In this document: in pieces, positions 7,668 through 16,252 of the stretch
Numbering within the stretch: the stretch's first letter is position 1
How the letters are laid out: every line of letters begins with the position of its first letter
DNA from: Myxococcales bacterium
Lineage (GTDB): Bacteria; Myxococcota_A; Polyangia; Polyangiales; Polyangiaceae
Direction of reading: 5' to 3'
NCBI GenBank assembly: GCA_016191785.1
Contig: JACPVJ010000184.1
Coordinates: forward strand, 124,001 to 188,000
DNA: 64,000 nt
The notes under the pieces: model-generated
Seen by the model: only the letters and a program-made list of their open reading frames with translations
What the model was told of the DNA's origin: nothing
Database searches by the model: none
Made by a program: the position numbers and the translations under genes

Positions 7668-8971
7668 CGCTCGAGCTCGTGGGCGAAGGCCTCGAGCAGA
7701 GGCTCGGCGATGGTCAGCGGCGGCGTGAGCACTAGCGCCTCGCGGGCGCCACCGCCGGTGCTGGTCAGAAAGCCCGCGCCGAGCAGCCGCCGGCCGACGT
7801 CGACCGCTGCGCCGCTGCGCCCGCCGAGCTCGATGCCGACCATCAGACCCGCGCCGCGGGCGACGAAGCCCGCTCGCTGCAGGCGATCGAGGAAGCGCGC
7901 GCCGACTTCTTGGCTGCGCTCGGGCAGCTGCTCGCGGGACAGTGTGTCGAGCGTCGCGATGGCCGTGGCGCATGCCAGCGGCGCCCCGGCGAAGGTGGAG
8001 GTGTGCACGACCTCGGCGTCTCGAGACCACGCAGCCATGACCTCGCGGCGGCCGACGCACGCGCTGATCGGCAGCCCGCCGCCCAGGCCTTTGCCGAGGC
8101 AGATCAGATCGGCCTCGACGCCTGCGCTGGCAGACTGGAGCCAGCTGCCCGTGCGACCGAGCCCGGTCCAGATCTCGTCGGCTACCAGCAGTGCTTTCGC
8201 GTCTTCGGCGCGAGCGCGGAGCTCGGGCAAGAACGCGCTCGGCGGCACCACGCAGCCCCCACGTCCCAGGATCGGCTCGACCAGCACCGCGCCGATGTCG
8301 CCACGGGCGAGCTCGAACCGCACCCGTTCGAGGGTGTCTCCGAGGGCGGCCTCGTTCGCGGGGTACGGCACGAAGCGCACGCTGGGGTTGAGCTGCGCGG
8401 CGAAGGGTGCACGATAGCTCTCGCGCAGTCCGAGCGCGGCCAACGGGCCGTACGAGAGGCCGTGGTACGCGCCGCTGAAGGCGAGCACCCCCGGCTTGCC
8501 GGTGAACAGCGCGGCGGTCTTGAGCGCGGCCGTGATGGCGTCGGCGCCGGACTGACCGAGCACCACCTGGCCGTCGCCGCTCGGGTGGACGCGCGCCAGG
8601 CGCTCGGTGAGGGCCACCCGCGCGTCGGACGGGTGCACGTCGCCCAGCGCCTGCCACAAGCGCTCGGCCTGTAGGCCCAGCACCCGGCGGATCGCCGGGT
8701 GATCGTGGCCCAGCAAGAGCGAGCCGAAGCCCGCGGCCAGGTCGACGTAGCGGTTGCCGTCGACGTCGATCACGTTCGAGCCGAGCCCGCGCGCGAAGAC
8801 CACGGTCGACGCGGGCGAGCCCGGCGCGCGCCTCGGGCCCATCGGCGCGGCGGCGTGGGCGTAGCGCACCAGCCACGAGCGCGACGCCGGACCCGGCGGG
8901 GGCACCCGCAGGTGGGGCAGGTCCTGACCCGGATCCAGCTCCGGCGGCGGAGGGAACTCGCTGAAGCTCAT
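7658..8971 (-). CDS. Class-III PLP aminotransferase
   Basis: A 437-residue enzyme of the omega-amino-acid/diaminobutyrate/glutamate-semialdehyde aminotransferase fold. The substrate and PLP sites are visible: GAYHGLSYG near 168-175, LLVADEIWTGLGRTG with Asp265, and CLGKGLGGGLP with the PLP Schiff-base Lys294. Class-III enzymes transfer amino groups to aldehydes or ketones. Its stop overlaps the luxE-like start, implying coupled translation. I infer that it aminates an aldehyde produced by the LuxE/LuxC pair, but it could equally serve an unrelated amino acid pathway. The FHA-GGDEF gene lies 25 bp upstream on the same strand. Confidence 0.88.
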   Translation of the reverse strand: MSFSEFPPPPELDPGQDLPHLRVPPPGPASRSWLVRYAHAAAPMGPRRAPGSPASTVVFARGLGSNVIDVDGNRYVDLAAGFGSLLLGHDHPAIRRVLGLQAERLWQALGDVHPSDARVALTERLARVHPSGDGQVVLGQSGADAITAALKTAALFTGKPGVLAFSGAYHGLSYGPLAALGLRESYRAPFAAQLNPSVRFVPYPANEAALGDTLERVRFELARGDIGAVLVEPILGRGGCVVPPSAFLPELRARAEDAKALLVADEIWTGLGRTGSWLQSASAGVEADLICLGKGLGGGLPISACVGRREVMAAWSRDAEVVHTSTFAGAPLACATAIATLDTLSREQLPERSQEVGARFLDRLQRAGFVARGAGLMVGIELGGRSGAAVDVGRRLLGAGFLTSTGGGAREALVLTPPLTIAEPLLEAFAHELERCR

Positions 8972-8996
8972 GGGGCCGCGGCGCGCCGGCAGGTCA

Positions 8997-9893
8997 TCAG
9001 TGACAGACGCGGTTGCGGCCGCCGCGCTTCGCTTCGTAGAGCTTCTCGTCCGCGCGCTGTACCAGCTCGGTCGCGGTCTTGTCGTCCGGCGCCAGCACGG
9101 CGGCGCCGATGCTCACGGTCACCGGGATGCGCTCGCCCTGGAACACGAAGGTGTGCTCCGCCACGCGGGCTCGCAGGTTTTCGGCCAACGACACCGCGCC
9201 TTCGAGCGGGGTCTCGGGCAGCGCGATCACGAACTCTTCCCCGCCATAGCGCGCGAACACCTCGTCGCGTCGGATCCGCCCCTGGACCACGCGAGCCAGC
9301 TCGCGCAAGACATAGTCGCCGGCGAGGTGGCCGTACTGGTCGTTCACGCGCTTGAAGAAGTCGATGTCGAACATCAAGATGCTGAGCGGGCGACCGTGCC
9401 GCCGGGCGCGCAACACTTCGCGCTCGAGGGCCTCGTACAAGTACCGCTTGTTGTGGATCTGGGTCAGACCATCCACGATGGTCATGCGGTAGATCTCTTC
9501 GTGGTACTTGGCTTCGGCGTCAGCCCCGGACAAGAACTTGAGGATGGTCGGGCCCACCTTCAGGCGGTCGCTGTTGTTCAGCGGCGCCTCGCGGACGATC
9601 TGCTCCTCGTTCAGGTAGGTCCCGTTGGTCGACCCGTTGTCGACGACGTACCAGCGGTTGCTGCGCCGTTCGATCTGGGCGTGCCGCCGGGACACCGAGT
9701 CCCCGTCGAGCACGATCACGTTGTCGGCCCCGCGCCCGATTCCGATTTGGTTGCGGTCGAGCACGAACCGCTTGCCCAAGAGCCCCGGCTCTTTCGTGTA
9801 GATCACGACCACGCAGTCGTTACCGGCGCTTTCCGCCGGCGACGGCTGCTGGACAACCTGCGTCACACGGGTTTTTTCGTCGAACTCGCTCAC
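8997..9893 (-). CDS. FHA-GGDEF diguanylate cyclase
   Basis: A 298-residue protein with an N-terminal FHA phosphothreonine-binding domain (about 28-120: GRGADN, SVSRRH, NGSTNGTY) and a C-terminal GGDEF domain (about 135-295) with GGEEF at 217-221, which makes cyclic di-GMP. The position three residues before the residue corresponding to the I-site Asp is Arg, but the Asp is replaced by Glu (RRDE before VFARYGGEEF). Classical RxxD product inhibition may therefore be weak or absent. No signal peptide or membrane segment is seen, so it is cytosolic. The FHA domain suggests control by Hanks-type kinases such as the one at 61540. Confidence 0.93.
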   Translation of the reverse strand: MSEFDEKTRVTQVVQQPSPAESAGNDCVVVIYTKEPGLLGKRFVLDRNQIGIGRGADNVIVLDGDSVSRRHAQIERRSNRWYVVDNGSTNGTYLNEEQIVREAPLNNSDRLKVGPTILKFLSGADAEAKYHEEIYRMTIVDGLTQIHNKRYLYEALEREVLRARRHGRPLSILMFDIDFFKRVNDQYGHLAGDYVLRELARVVQGRIRRDEVFARYGGEEFVIALPETPLEGAVSLAENLRARVAEHTFVFQGERIPVTVSIGAAVLAPDDKTATELVQRADEKLYEAKRGGRNRVCH

Positions 9894-10034
9894 GGGTGAG
9901 CTAACTGCTTCAAATCACAGCATACGCTACCTGCTTCCGGTCGTGGCGCAAGATCCTCTCACCGCCGCGACCCAGGCCCTGGCGCAAATCCCCCGGCAAA
10001 GGCGCTCTTACGCTGTGCGGCATCCGGGGTTAAC

Positions 10035-10041
10035 AAGGGGG
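10035..10041 (+). promoter_or_regulatory. Strong purine-rich ribosome-binding site of the YceI-like gene
   Basis: A run of A/G (AAGGGGGG) precedes ATG 10044 by a few bases. It supports this start over later ones. Confidence 0.55.
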
Positions 10042-10043
10042 GC

Positions 10044-10556
10044 ATGAAGCCCGTCGCCGGACGCATCGAAGTGCTGACCTTCAAGCAGGGCCTCCTGTCC
10101 AAGGTCGCCCATGACCTACTGCTCGAGCTCCGGCGCTTCGACCTTCGGACCGACGGGAAGCGGGTCGAGGGGACGTTCCTGCTGACTTCGCTCTCGGTCG
10201 AGGGCGTGATGCGGAGCGGGGTGCTCGACGCCCACGGCCTGTCCGAGAGCGACCGCCACGACATCAACGGAAACGTCCAGAAGAAGGTGCTGCATACCGA
10301 CGACTTCCCCGAGGCCCAGTTCGTCGGCGAGGTTGCGCGCGGCGCTGGCCGGCATTCCGTGACGGGCCGGCTCGTGCTGGCCGGCAAGACCCAGGACCTC
10401 AGCGTAGGCGTGCGCGAAGCCGACGGCCGTTGGCGCGGTGAGGTCGAGCTGGTTCCGAGCCGGTGGGGCATCCAGCCCTTCAAGGCCTTGCTCGGGGCCA
10501 TCAAGCTCGAAGACCGCGTCGTAGTCCGGTTCGACTGCCCGGTCGTCGAGCTGTGA
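10044..10556 (+). CDS. YceI-like protein, cytosolic
   Basis: A 170-residue protein with the YceI pattern: a lipocalin-like barrel with FLLTSLSVEGV, then NVQKKVLHTDDFPEAQFVGE, then SVTGRLVLAGKTQDLSVGV. YceI proteins bind long polyisoprenoid or amide lipids in a barrel. No signal peptide precedes the domain, whereas Escherichia coli YceI is periplasmic. The start has a good ribosome-binding site, so the absence of a leader is probably real. The conserved domain fills the whole protein. The ligand is unknown. Confidence 0.88.
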   Translation: MKPVAGRIEVLTFKQGLLSKVAHDLLLELRRFDLRTDGKRVEGTFLLTSLSVEGVMRSGVLDAHGLSESDRHDINGNVQKKVLHTDDFPEAQFVGEVARGAGRHSVTGRLVLAGKTQDLSVGVREADGRWRGEVELVPSRWGIQPFKALLGAIKLEDRVVVRFDCPVVEL

Positions 10557-10594
10557 GTGTGGATCGCGGTCGACGGCGACTGGCATCGCGCGCA

Positions 10595-11932
10595 TCAGTG
10601 GTGTTCGACTCGGCACTCGCCCACGAGCCCGATCTTCGGCGGCGGAGGCGCGGCGCCGGTGCCGCAATTCTGTGGGCACAACACCACTCGGTGTGGGAGG
10701 ACGCCTGGGCGAGGTTCGCGATCGAAGTAGTAGCCCCCGGTCGTCGCTCCACAGTGTGCCAGCGATGCGACGCGGGGCACCGCGCTCGCGCCGACCGTCA
10801 CGGTGAGGGAGTCGGGGTCGATTCCGCCTTGTGCCGGCCAGGGGATCGCGTACTCGCACGCCCAAGCTTGCGCGCGAATGGCGTTGAAGCGTGACACGAG
10901 CTCTGCCGACACCGAGTCGTCGGTCGTCACGATGTACGCTTGCCCCGTGCCTCCCGCGTCGGCGATTTTCCCCAGGGCGAACGTCGCCATGGCCTTTTCT
11001 GCGGGGGTGAACACACCGACCACGAAGGTCTGTACGCCGTCGTCGACGCCGCTCTCGGCGGCCTTGACGACCGCCGGGACGCCCTCGGTCGTCTCTTCCA
11101 CCGCGCTGGCGATGGCCGGGTCGCACGCGGTGGGGAGCCCATCCGTGCCCAAGAGGACAATCGCCTTGTCGCTCGGGTGCGCGTCTTGCCACTCGCTGGC
11201 AGCTTGGAGCACGCCCGTGAGCGCTGGCAGCGTCGGCGTTCCGCCGTCGGACTCCAGAGCGTCGAGCGCCGCGAGCAGCTTCGTGCGCGCCGCGGGCAGC
11301 ACGCCGACATCGACCACCGGCGCCGCGTACTCTGCCGGATCGCAGGACAGGCGGTTCGTGCAGCCTGCCCAGGTGAGGCACTCGACGCCCGGTGCGCAGC
11401 CCTGGGCCGCAGTGGCCATCAGACAGGGCTGGTCGAGGTCGTCCGCGCACGTTCCCACCTCGACGCAAGTATCGGTGTCGTCGACGAACTGGCAGTCCGC
11501 GTCGGTCTTGCAGGGCGTCTGTTGGTTCGGCAGGCAGAACCTGAGCGTGGCGGTCTGGCACGCCCCGGCCGCGCCGCAGTCTTGGTCCGTGTGGCAGTTT
11601 TCGGGCACCTCGGCGCGCGTGATGGGGAAGAACGCCGCGGCCACTCCCAGCCCTTCTGAGGCGGGATCGCCCAGGAACTCTGCCAGGGCATCGCGGACGG
11701 CTTGCGCCTTCGTCGTCTCTTCATCGGTCTTCCGGGCCATCGAGCCCGACCTGTCGAGCATCAAGAACACCACCAACGAAGACTGCTCGGCGAACGCAGC
11801 GAGGTCCACGCACCGCTCGGAACGCAACGCCGTCCGAGCGCCACACGCGCCCGCACCGACGAGCAGAGCCGCGGGCATGAGGCCAATGGCCGTCACCGCC
11901 CTCCACCGGACCCCCTTGCCGCGCACACGCAC
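10595..11932 (-). CDS. vWA-domain lipoprotein
   Basis: A 445-residue lipoprotein (Cys30 in GAGAC). The von Willebrand A fold starts near residue 50, with MIDAS sequence LDRSGSM (DxSxS), TPTLPAL in the middle and LGTDGLPTACD for the third metal-binding loop. The region around residues 113-195 is interrupted by a Cys-rich insert (CHTDQDCGAAGACQT and others) typical of myxobacterial surface proteins. vWA lipoproteins usually mediate adhesion or metal-dependent ligand binding. It is divergent from cheB. Function beyond this is not known. Confidence 0.86.
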   Translation of the reverse strand: MRVRGKGVRWRAVTAIGLMPAALLVGAGACGARTALRSERCVDLAAFAEQSSLVVFLMLDRSGSMARKTDEETTKAQAVRDALAEFLGDPASEGLGVAAAFFPITRAEVPENCHTDQDCGAAGACQTATLRFCLPNQQTPCKTDADCQFVDDTDTCVEVGTCADDLDQPCLMATAAQGCAPGVECLTWAGCTNRLSCDPAEYAAPVVDVGVLPAARTKLLAALDALESDGGTPTLPALTGVLQAASEWQDAHPSDKAIVLLGTDGLPTACDPAIASAVEETTEGVPAVVKAAESGVDDGVQTFVVGVFTPAEKAMATFALGKIADAGGTGQAYIVTTDDSVSAELVSRFNAIRAQAWACEYAIPWPAQGGIDPDSLTVTVGASAVPRVASLAHCGATTGGYYFDREPRPGVLPHRVVLCPQNCGTGAAPPPPKIGLVGECRVEHH

Positions 11933-12059
11933 AGTCTACGTGACAGGCGAGACCGCGCAACACGGGGGGCGCTCGCCCGCGCTTCGGCTGCCTTGCACCG
12001 CAGCCGTGTCGTGTGAATCGACGTTCGCGAATCGCGGCCTGCTGATCTAGAGTGCGACC

Positions 12060-13118
12060 GTGACCCAGAAGCTGCGGGTGCTGGTGGTCGACGACTCGGC
12101 GTTCATGCGCGGGGCCATCAGTCGCGTGCTCTCGGGGGACCCGCGCTTCGAGGTCGCGGGCCAGGCGAAGGACGGCGAAGAGGCGGTGCGGCTCGCCGCC
12201 GAGCTTCGGCCCGATGTAATCAGCATGGACTTCAACATGCCGGGGCTGAACGGCGCCGAGGCCACCCGCGCGATCGTGGCGAAGAACGCGACGCCGATCG
12301 TGATGCTCAGCGCCCACACCCGCGAGGGCGCGGCGGCCACCGTGCAGGCGCTGGCGGCCGGCGCGGTCGATTTCGTCGAGAAGCCCGACGGCGAGGTCAG
12401 CGCCAACTTGGCCAGCATTCGCGACCAGCTGGTCGACAAGCTGATCTCTGCGGCGGGTGCCAACGTGCGCGGCTCCATGACCGTGCTCGACGTCGGCTCG
12501 GCCGACCCGCCCATGTCGCGGCGCGCGCCGCGCTCGACGCCCAAGCCCATGCCGGCAGGTCTGCGCGTGGTCGTGATCGCCGCCTCGACCGGCGGTCCGG
12601 CGGCGCTGGTGCGCCTGCTGCCAGAAATCACCGCGAGCAATGCCTCCCTGGTCGTGGTGCAGCACATGTCCGCCGGCTTCACCTCGGCGCTCGCCGAGCA
12701 GCTCGCCGAGCACGCGCGCTACGCCGTGCGCGAGGCCCAGCCCGGCGACGAGCTTCGCGCAGGCACCGCCCTGGTCGCGCCGGGCGGTCAGCACCTGGTG
12801 CTCGAGCGCAACGGGACGGTGTCGATGAGCGACGCCCCGCCCGTGCACGGTGTGCGGCCTGCGGCCGACGTGACGTTCAAGAGCGCCGCGCAGATCTTCG
12901 GCGCGCGCGCGGTGGGCGTGGTGCTCACGGGCATGGGTCGCGACGGCGCGATGGGGCTCGCGGCGATCAAGGCTGCCGGCGGCCGAACCCTGGCCCAGGA
13001 CAAGGCCACCAGCACCGTCTACGGCATGCCGAAAGCCGCCGTGGAGATGGGGGTGGTCGACGAGGTCTTGCCGCTGGACCAAATCGGGAAAACGGTCAGC
13101 CGACTCGTGAGCTCGTGA
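12060..13118 (+). CDS. cheB: CheB protein-glutamate methylesterase (orphan)
   Basis: A 352-residue GTG-started protein with receiver plus methylesterase domains. The receiver has VDDSAFMR and the phosphoacceptor Asp57 (SMDFNMP). The C-terminal domain has Ser176 (AASTGGP), His202 (QHM) and an Asp in LTGMGRDGA, the three catalytic residues. CheB removes methyl groups (and deamidates) chemoreceptors after phosphorylation by CheA. No cheA, cheR, cheW or receptor gene is nearby, which is unusual. It may serve a distant system or act in a non-chemotactic role. Its stop overlaps the next start by 4 bp (GTGA). Confidence 0.95.
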   Translation: MTQKLRVLVVDDSAFMRGAISRVLSGDPRFEVAGQAKDGEEAVRLAAELRPDVISMDFNMPGLNGAEATRAIVAKNATPIVMLSAHTREGAAATVQALAAGAVDFVEKPDGEVSANLASIRDQLVDKLISAAGANVRGSMTVLDVGSADPPMSRRAPRSTPKPMPAGLRVVVIAASTGGPAALVRLLPEITASNASLVVVQHMSAGFTSALAEQLAEHARYAVREAQPGDELRAGTALVAPGGQHLVLERNGTVSMSDAPPVHGVRPAADVTFKSAAQIFGARAVGVVLTGMGRDGAMGLAAIKAAGGRTLAQDKATSTVYGMPKAAVEMGVVDEVLPLDQIGKTVSRLVSS

Positions 13119-14956
13119 CGACGCCCGACCGCAGCGAAGAGTACCGAGCGCGTGCGGCGCGTTTCGGCAAGACCGCCGACGGGCACGGGGCACGGTCTCG
13201 GCTCGTCTCGAACCTCCGAGGTCTGTCGTTCGGGGTCGCCGTGGTGTCGGCCATCGTGGCCATCACGGGCCGCGCGGTCGCCGTCAGCGGTCCGCTGGCG
13301 GCGGTCGGGCTGGTCTGCTTCCTCGTGCTGCTCGTCGTCCATTCGCGGGTGATCGCCGCCGAGGACACCGCCAAGCGCTGGGCGCGAGTGAATTTGGACG
13401 CGGTCCGACGCGTCACCGGCAAGTGGCGCGAGCTGCCAGAGAACGGCGCCCGCTTCGCGGATGGCAACCACCCGTACGCCGGGGACCTGGATCTGTTCGG
13501 ACCCGGCTCTCTGTTCCAGCGGCTGTCGGTGACGCACACTCGCTATGGTCAAGAGGCGCTCGCGCGGTTCTTGACCCAGCCCGAGTCGCGGGACCGAGTC
13601 CTCGGTCGCCAGCAGGCGGTGCGCGTGCTCGGCCCCGAGCTCGAGACGCGCCAAGAGCTCGAGGCGCTGGCGCTTGCCGCCACCGAGCCCGACGGCAAAG
13701 AGCGGGCCCCTCGACCCGCGCCGGATCCCGAGCCGCTCTTGGCTTGGGCCGAGAGCGCGCCCGAGCTCGGCAAGAAGGTGATCGTGGTCTGGGCGGCGCG
13801 GGCGCTTCCGATCCTGTCCATCGCGGGCATCGTCGGGAGCGCGTCGTTCGGCTTGCCCGCGCTGGCGTGGGGCGTGCCCATCGCGCTATCGGTGGTGCTC
13901 AACTTGGTGACGCGCGACGTCACGTCGCGAGTGTTCGTCGCCGTGTCCAGCACCGAGGGCGCGTTTCTGCGCTACGGCGCCATGCTCGGCCTGCTCGAGA
14001 AGCTGGATCTGCCCAGCCCGCTCTTGAAGGCGATGCGACAGCAGGTGGTCGAGGGGGGCAAGCTGCCTTCGGAGGCGATGGCCGAGTTCCGGCGGGCGGT
14101 GAGCTGGTACGACCTCAAGCACAATGGGCTGATCCACCCTTTCGCCAACGCGCTCTTGCTCTGGGACATCCACTGCACCTTGATGCTCGAAGCCTGGCAG
14201 ACGCGGGCGGGCAAGGCGGCGCGGGGCTGGTTCCGCGCGCTGGGTGAGCTCGAGGCGCTGTCTTCTTTCGCCGGCTTCTTGCACGACGACCCCGGCGCCA
14301 CCTTTCCCGAGCTGGTCGACGGCGGGGCGGTGTTCGAGGCGGAAGCGCTGGCGCATCCGCTCCTCTTGCCCGGGGTGCGGGTTTCGAACGACCTGTCGCT
14401 GCCCGACGCCGGGCGCGCGCTGCTCGTCACCGGCTCGAACATGAGTGGCAAGAGCACCATGCTGCGGTCGATGGGGCTCGCCGCCGTCATGACCATGGCG
14501 GGCGCACCGGTGGTGGCGAAGCGTCTTCGTTCCAGCTTGCTCGCCGTGCGCACCAGCATGCGGATCAGCGACTCGTTGGATCAAGGCGTCAGCCACTTCT
14601 ACGCCGAGGTCCGCAAGCTGAAGGTGGTGCTCGACGCCACCGCCGGCGAGCTGCCGGTGTTCTTCTTGCTCGACGAGGTCTTGCACGGCACCAACTCGCG
14701 CGAGCGCCAGGTGGGGGCCCGGTGGATGCTGAGCGAGCTGATCGCCAAGCGCGCCCTGGGCGCGGTCTCGACTCACGACATGGAGCTCTGCCGGCTGCCC
14801 GACCACCTGATGCAGCACGTCGAGCAGGTCCATTTCCAGGAGAGCGTCCAAGGCGGTGCCATGACCTTCGACTACCGGCTGCGTCCGGGGCCGGTCACCG
14901 CGGGCAACGCCCTCCGCCTGATGAAGATCGTGGGGCTGGACGTGCCGTTGGAGTAG
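13115..14956 (+). CDS. Membrane-anchored MutS-like ATPase
   Basis: A 613-residue protein starting with GTG, overlapping the cheB stop by 4 bp. Two hydrophobic segments occur near residues 38-76 and another pair near 225-268, so it is likely membrane-associated. The C-terminal third is the MutS ATPase: Walker A GSNMSGKST at 440-448, Walker B FFLLDEVLHGTN, and the signature STHD. The N-terminal mismatch-recognition domain of true MutS is missing. This is the architecture of the widespread MutS-like protein with predicted TM helices, whose role is unknown. It is not expected to do mismatch repair. The physical coupling with cheB is suggestive but may be incidental. Confidence 0.85.
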   Translation: MTTPDRSEEYRARAARFGKTADGHGARSRLVSNLRGLSFGVAVVSAIVAITGRAVAVSGPLAAVGLVCFLVLLVVHSRVIAAEDTAKRWARVNLDAVRRVTGKWRELPENGARFADGNHPYAGDLDLFGPGSLFQRLSVTHTRYGQEALARFLTQPESRDRVLGRQQAVRVLGPELETRQELEALALAATEPDGKERAPRPAPDPEPLLAWAESAPELGKKVIVVWAARALPILSIAGIVGSASFGLPALAWGVPIALSVVLNLVTRDVTSRVFVAVSSTEGAFLRYGAMLGLLEKLDLPSPLLKAMRQQVVEGGKLPSEAMAEFRRAVSWYDLKHNGLIHPFANALLLWDIHCTLMLEAWQTRAGKAARGWFRALGELEALSSFAGFLHDDPGATFPELVDGGAVFEAEALAHPLLLPGVRVSNDLSLPDAGRALLVTGSNMSGKSTMLRSMGLAAVMTMAGAPVVAKRLRSSLLAVRTSMRISDSLDQGVSHFYAEVRKLKVVLDATAGELPVFFLLDEVLHGTNSRERQVGARWMLSELIAKRALGAVSTHDMELCRLPDHLMQHVEQVHFQESVQGGAMTFDYRLRPGPVTAGNALRLMKIVGLDVPLE

Positions 14957-14967
14957 ACTCGGCGTTG

Positions 14968-16242
14968 GTGTCGCGACTCTCGTGGCTGTGTGCCCTGGGG
15001 CTCCTGGGTTGTGGCGGGGGCGTCTTGCCCAGCGCCGGCGGCGGGTCGCTGGCCCCGACGGCGCCGGCAGAGCAAGCCAAGTGCAAGGTCGCCGCCAGCC
15101 AAGAGAGCCCGCTCATCACCGAGTGGCCCGCCTCCGAGAAGGCGCGCTTCGAGGCGCTGTCGGCCAAGCAGGTGGTGGCGGTCGAGTACTCGGGTTGCGA
15201 GATGAAGATCGTCGACTCGTGCCAGGTGGCCGGGAAGTACGGCTTCAAGCAGACCACGCTGGCCACCGACACGGTCGAGATCGCCAACGCGGACGAGCTC
15301 TTCGCCAAGCTGCCACTGGGCGCCGCAGGGCTCGAGGGCCAGCTGGCGCGGTCGGGCCGGCTGGCGGTGAAGACCACCGTGACCGGGCAGCTCGAGATGT
15401 CGGAGGCCTCTGCCGGTGACCTCGCGGCCCAGCCCGCCTGTGCGCGAGTGACGCACGTCGTGCGGGCCATCAGCGTGGGCTCGTTTCGCCTGCTCGCGGG
15501 CGGCGCGGTGAGCGCGGGCGGCGGGGCGAGCCTCGGTCCCGTGGGGGCGGGGGCCGAGAGCCGTCGCGAAGAGTCGACGGTGCGCGAGGCAGGGGACCCC
15601 GTGAAGTGCACCGAGTCCACCGCCAGCGCGCCTCACCCCCAGTGTGCGTCGCCGATCCAGGTGTTCCTGACGCCGGTGCGCCCGCCGGCGGTGTCCGCCC
15701 CCGGGGCCGCGAGCCCGCTTGCCGCCGCGGGCCCAGCTGCGAGCGCCGAAGCCGTGAACATCACCTTCCCGGAGCGGGAGGGGGAGTTCTGGGCGCTGCT
15801 CGACGAAAACGGCAAGCTGCTGTGCGAGGTGCCGTGCAGCCGCCCCGTTCCGCGCGCGAGCGGCTACAAGCTGCGCCGCCAGTCGGACGGCAAAGAGGTG
15901 AAGATCCCCGACCGCCTCGGGAACCTCCCGGGCTCGAATGCCCGCGCGAGTTACCACCCCGAGCGGGGCGGTCCGCTTTGGGGCGCCATTGCCTTTTACG
16001 GGCTCGGGATCCCGTGCGCGATCGGCGGCACGGTGACCTTGATCAAGGGCGCCACCGACGAAGAGGACAGCGGGTTCTGGTACGGCGCCTCGGCCATGTA
16101 CCTGTCGATCGCGGCCGGCACGGCGGTCTGGTACTGGCTCTTCACCGACTGGGAGGGCTTCGAGGCCGAGCCGATCCGGTCCGGTCGAGCCCCGGCGCCG
16201 GGCGTGCGCTTCGGGCCAGGCTCGCTGTCGGGAACGTTCTGA
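14968..16242 (+). CDS. Lipoprotein, paralogue of the protein at 2213-3493
   Basis: A 424-residue lipoprotein. The start is GTG at 14968 (a TTG at 14965 is also in frame). The signal is short and hydrophobic, ending at Cys15 (LGLLGC). It shares long blocks with the gene at 2213-3493, including TEWPASEK, the SGCEMK motif, SPIQVFL and the LC..PCSR motif (see that entry). It starts 12 bp after the mutS-like stop on the same strand. The central part differs, with a Pro/Ala-rich region around residues 233-262. Function is unknown. Confidence 0.82.
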   Translation: MSRLSWLCALGLLGCGGGVLPSAGGGSLAPTAPAEQAKCKVAASQESPLITEWPASEKARFEALSAKQVVAVEYSGCEMKIVDSCQVAGKYGFKQTTLATDTVEIANADELFAKLPLGAAGLEGQLARSGRLAVKTTVTGQLEMSEASAGDLAAQPACARVTHVVRAISVGSFRLLAGGAVSAGGGASLGPVGAGAESRREESTVREAGDPVKCTESTASAPHPQCASPIQVFLTPVRPPAVSAPGAASPLAAAGPAASAEAVNITFPEREGEFWALLDENGKLLCEVPCSRPVPRASGYKLRRQSDGKEVKIPDRLGNLPGSNARASYHPERGGPLWGAIAFYGLGIPCAIGGTVTLIKGATDEEDSGFWYGASAMYLSIAAGTAVWYWLFTDWEGFEAEPIRSGRAPAPGVRFGPGSLSGTF

Positions 16243-16252
16243 GCCGCGCGGC

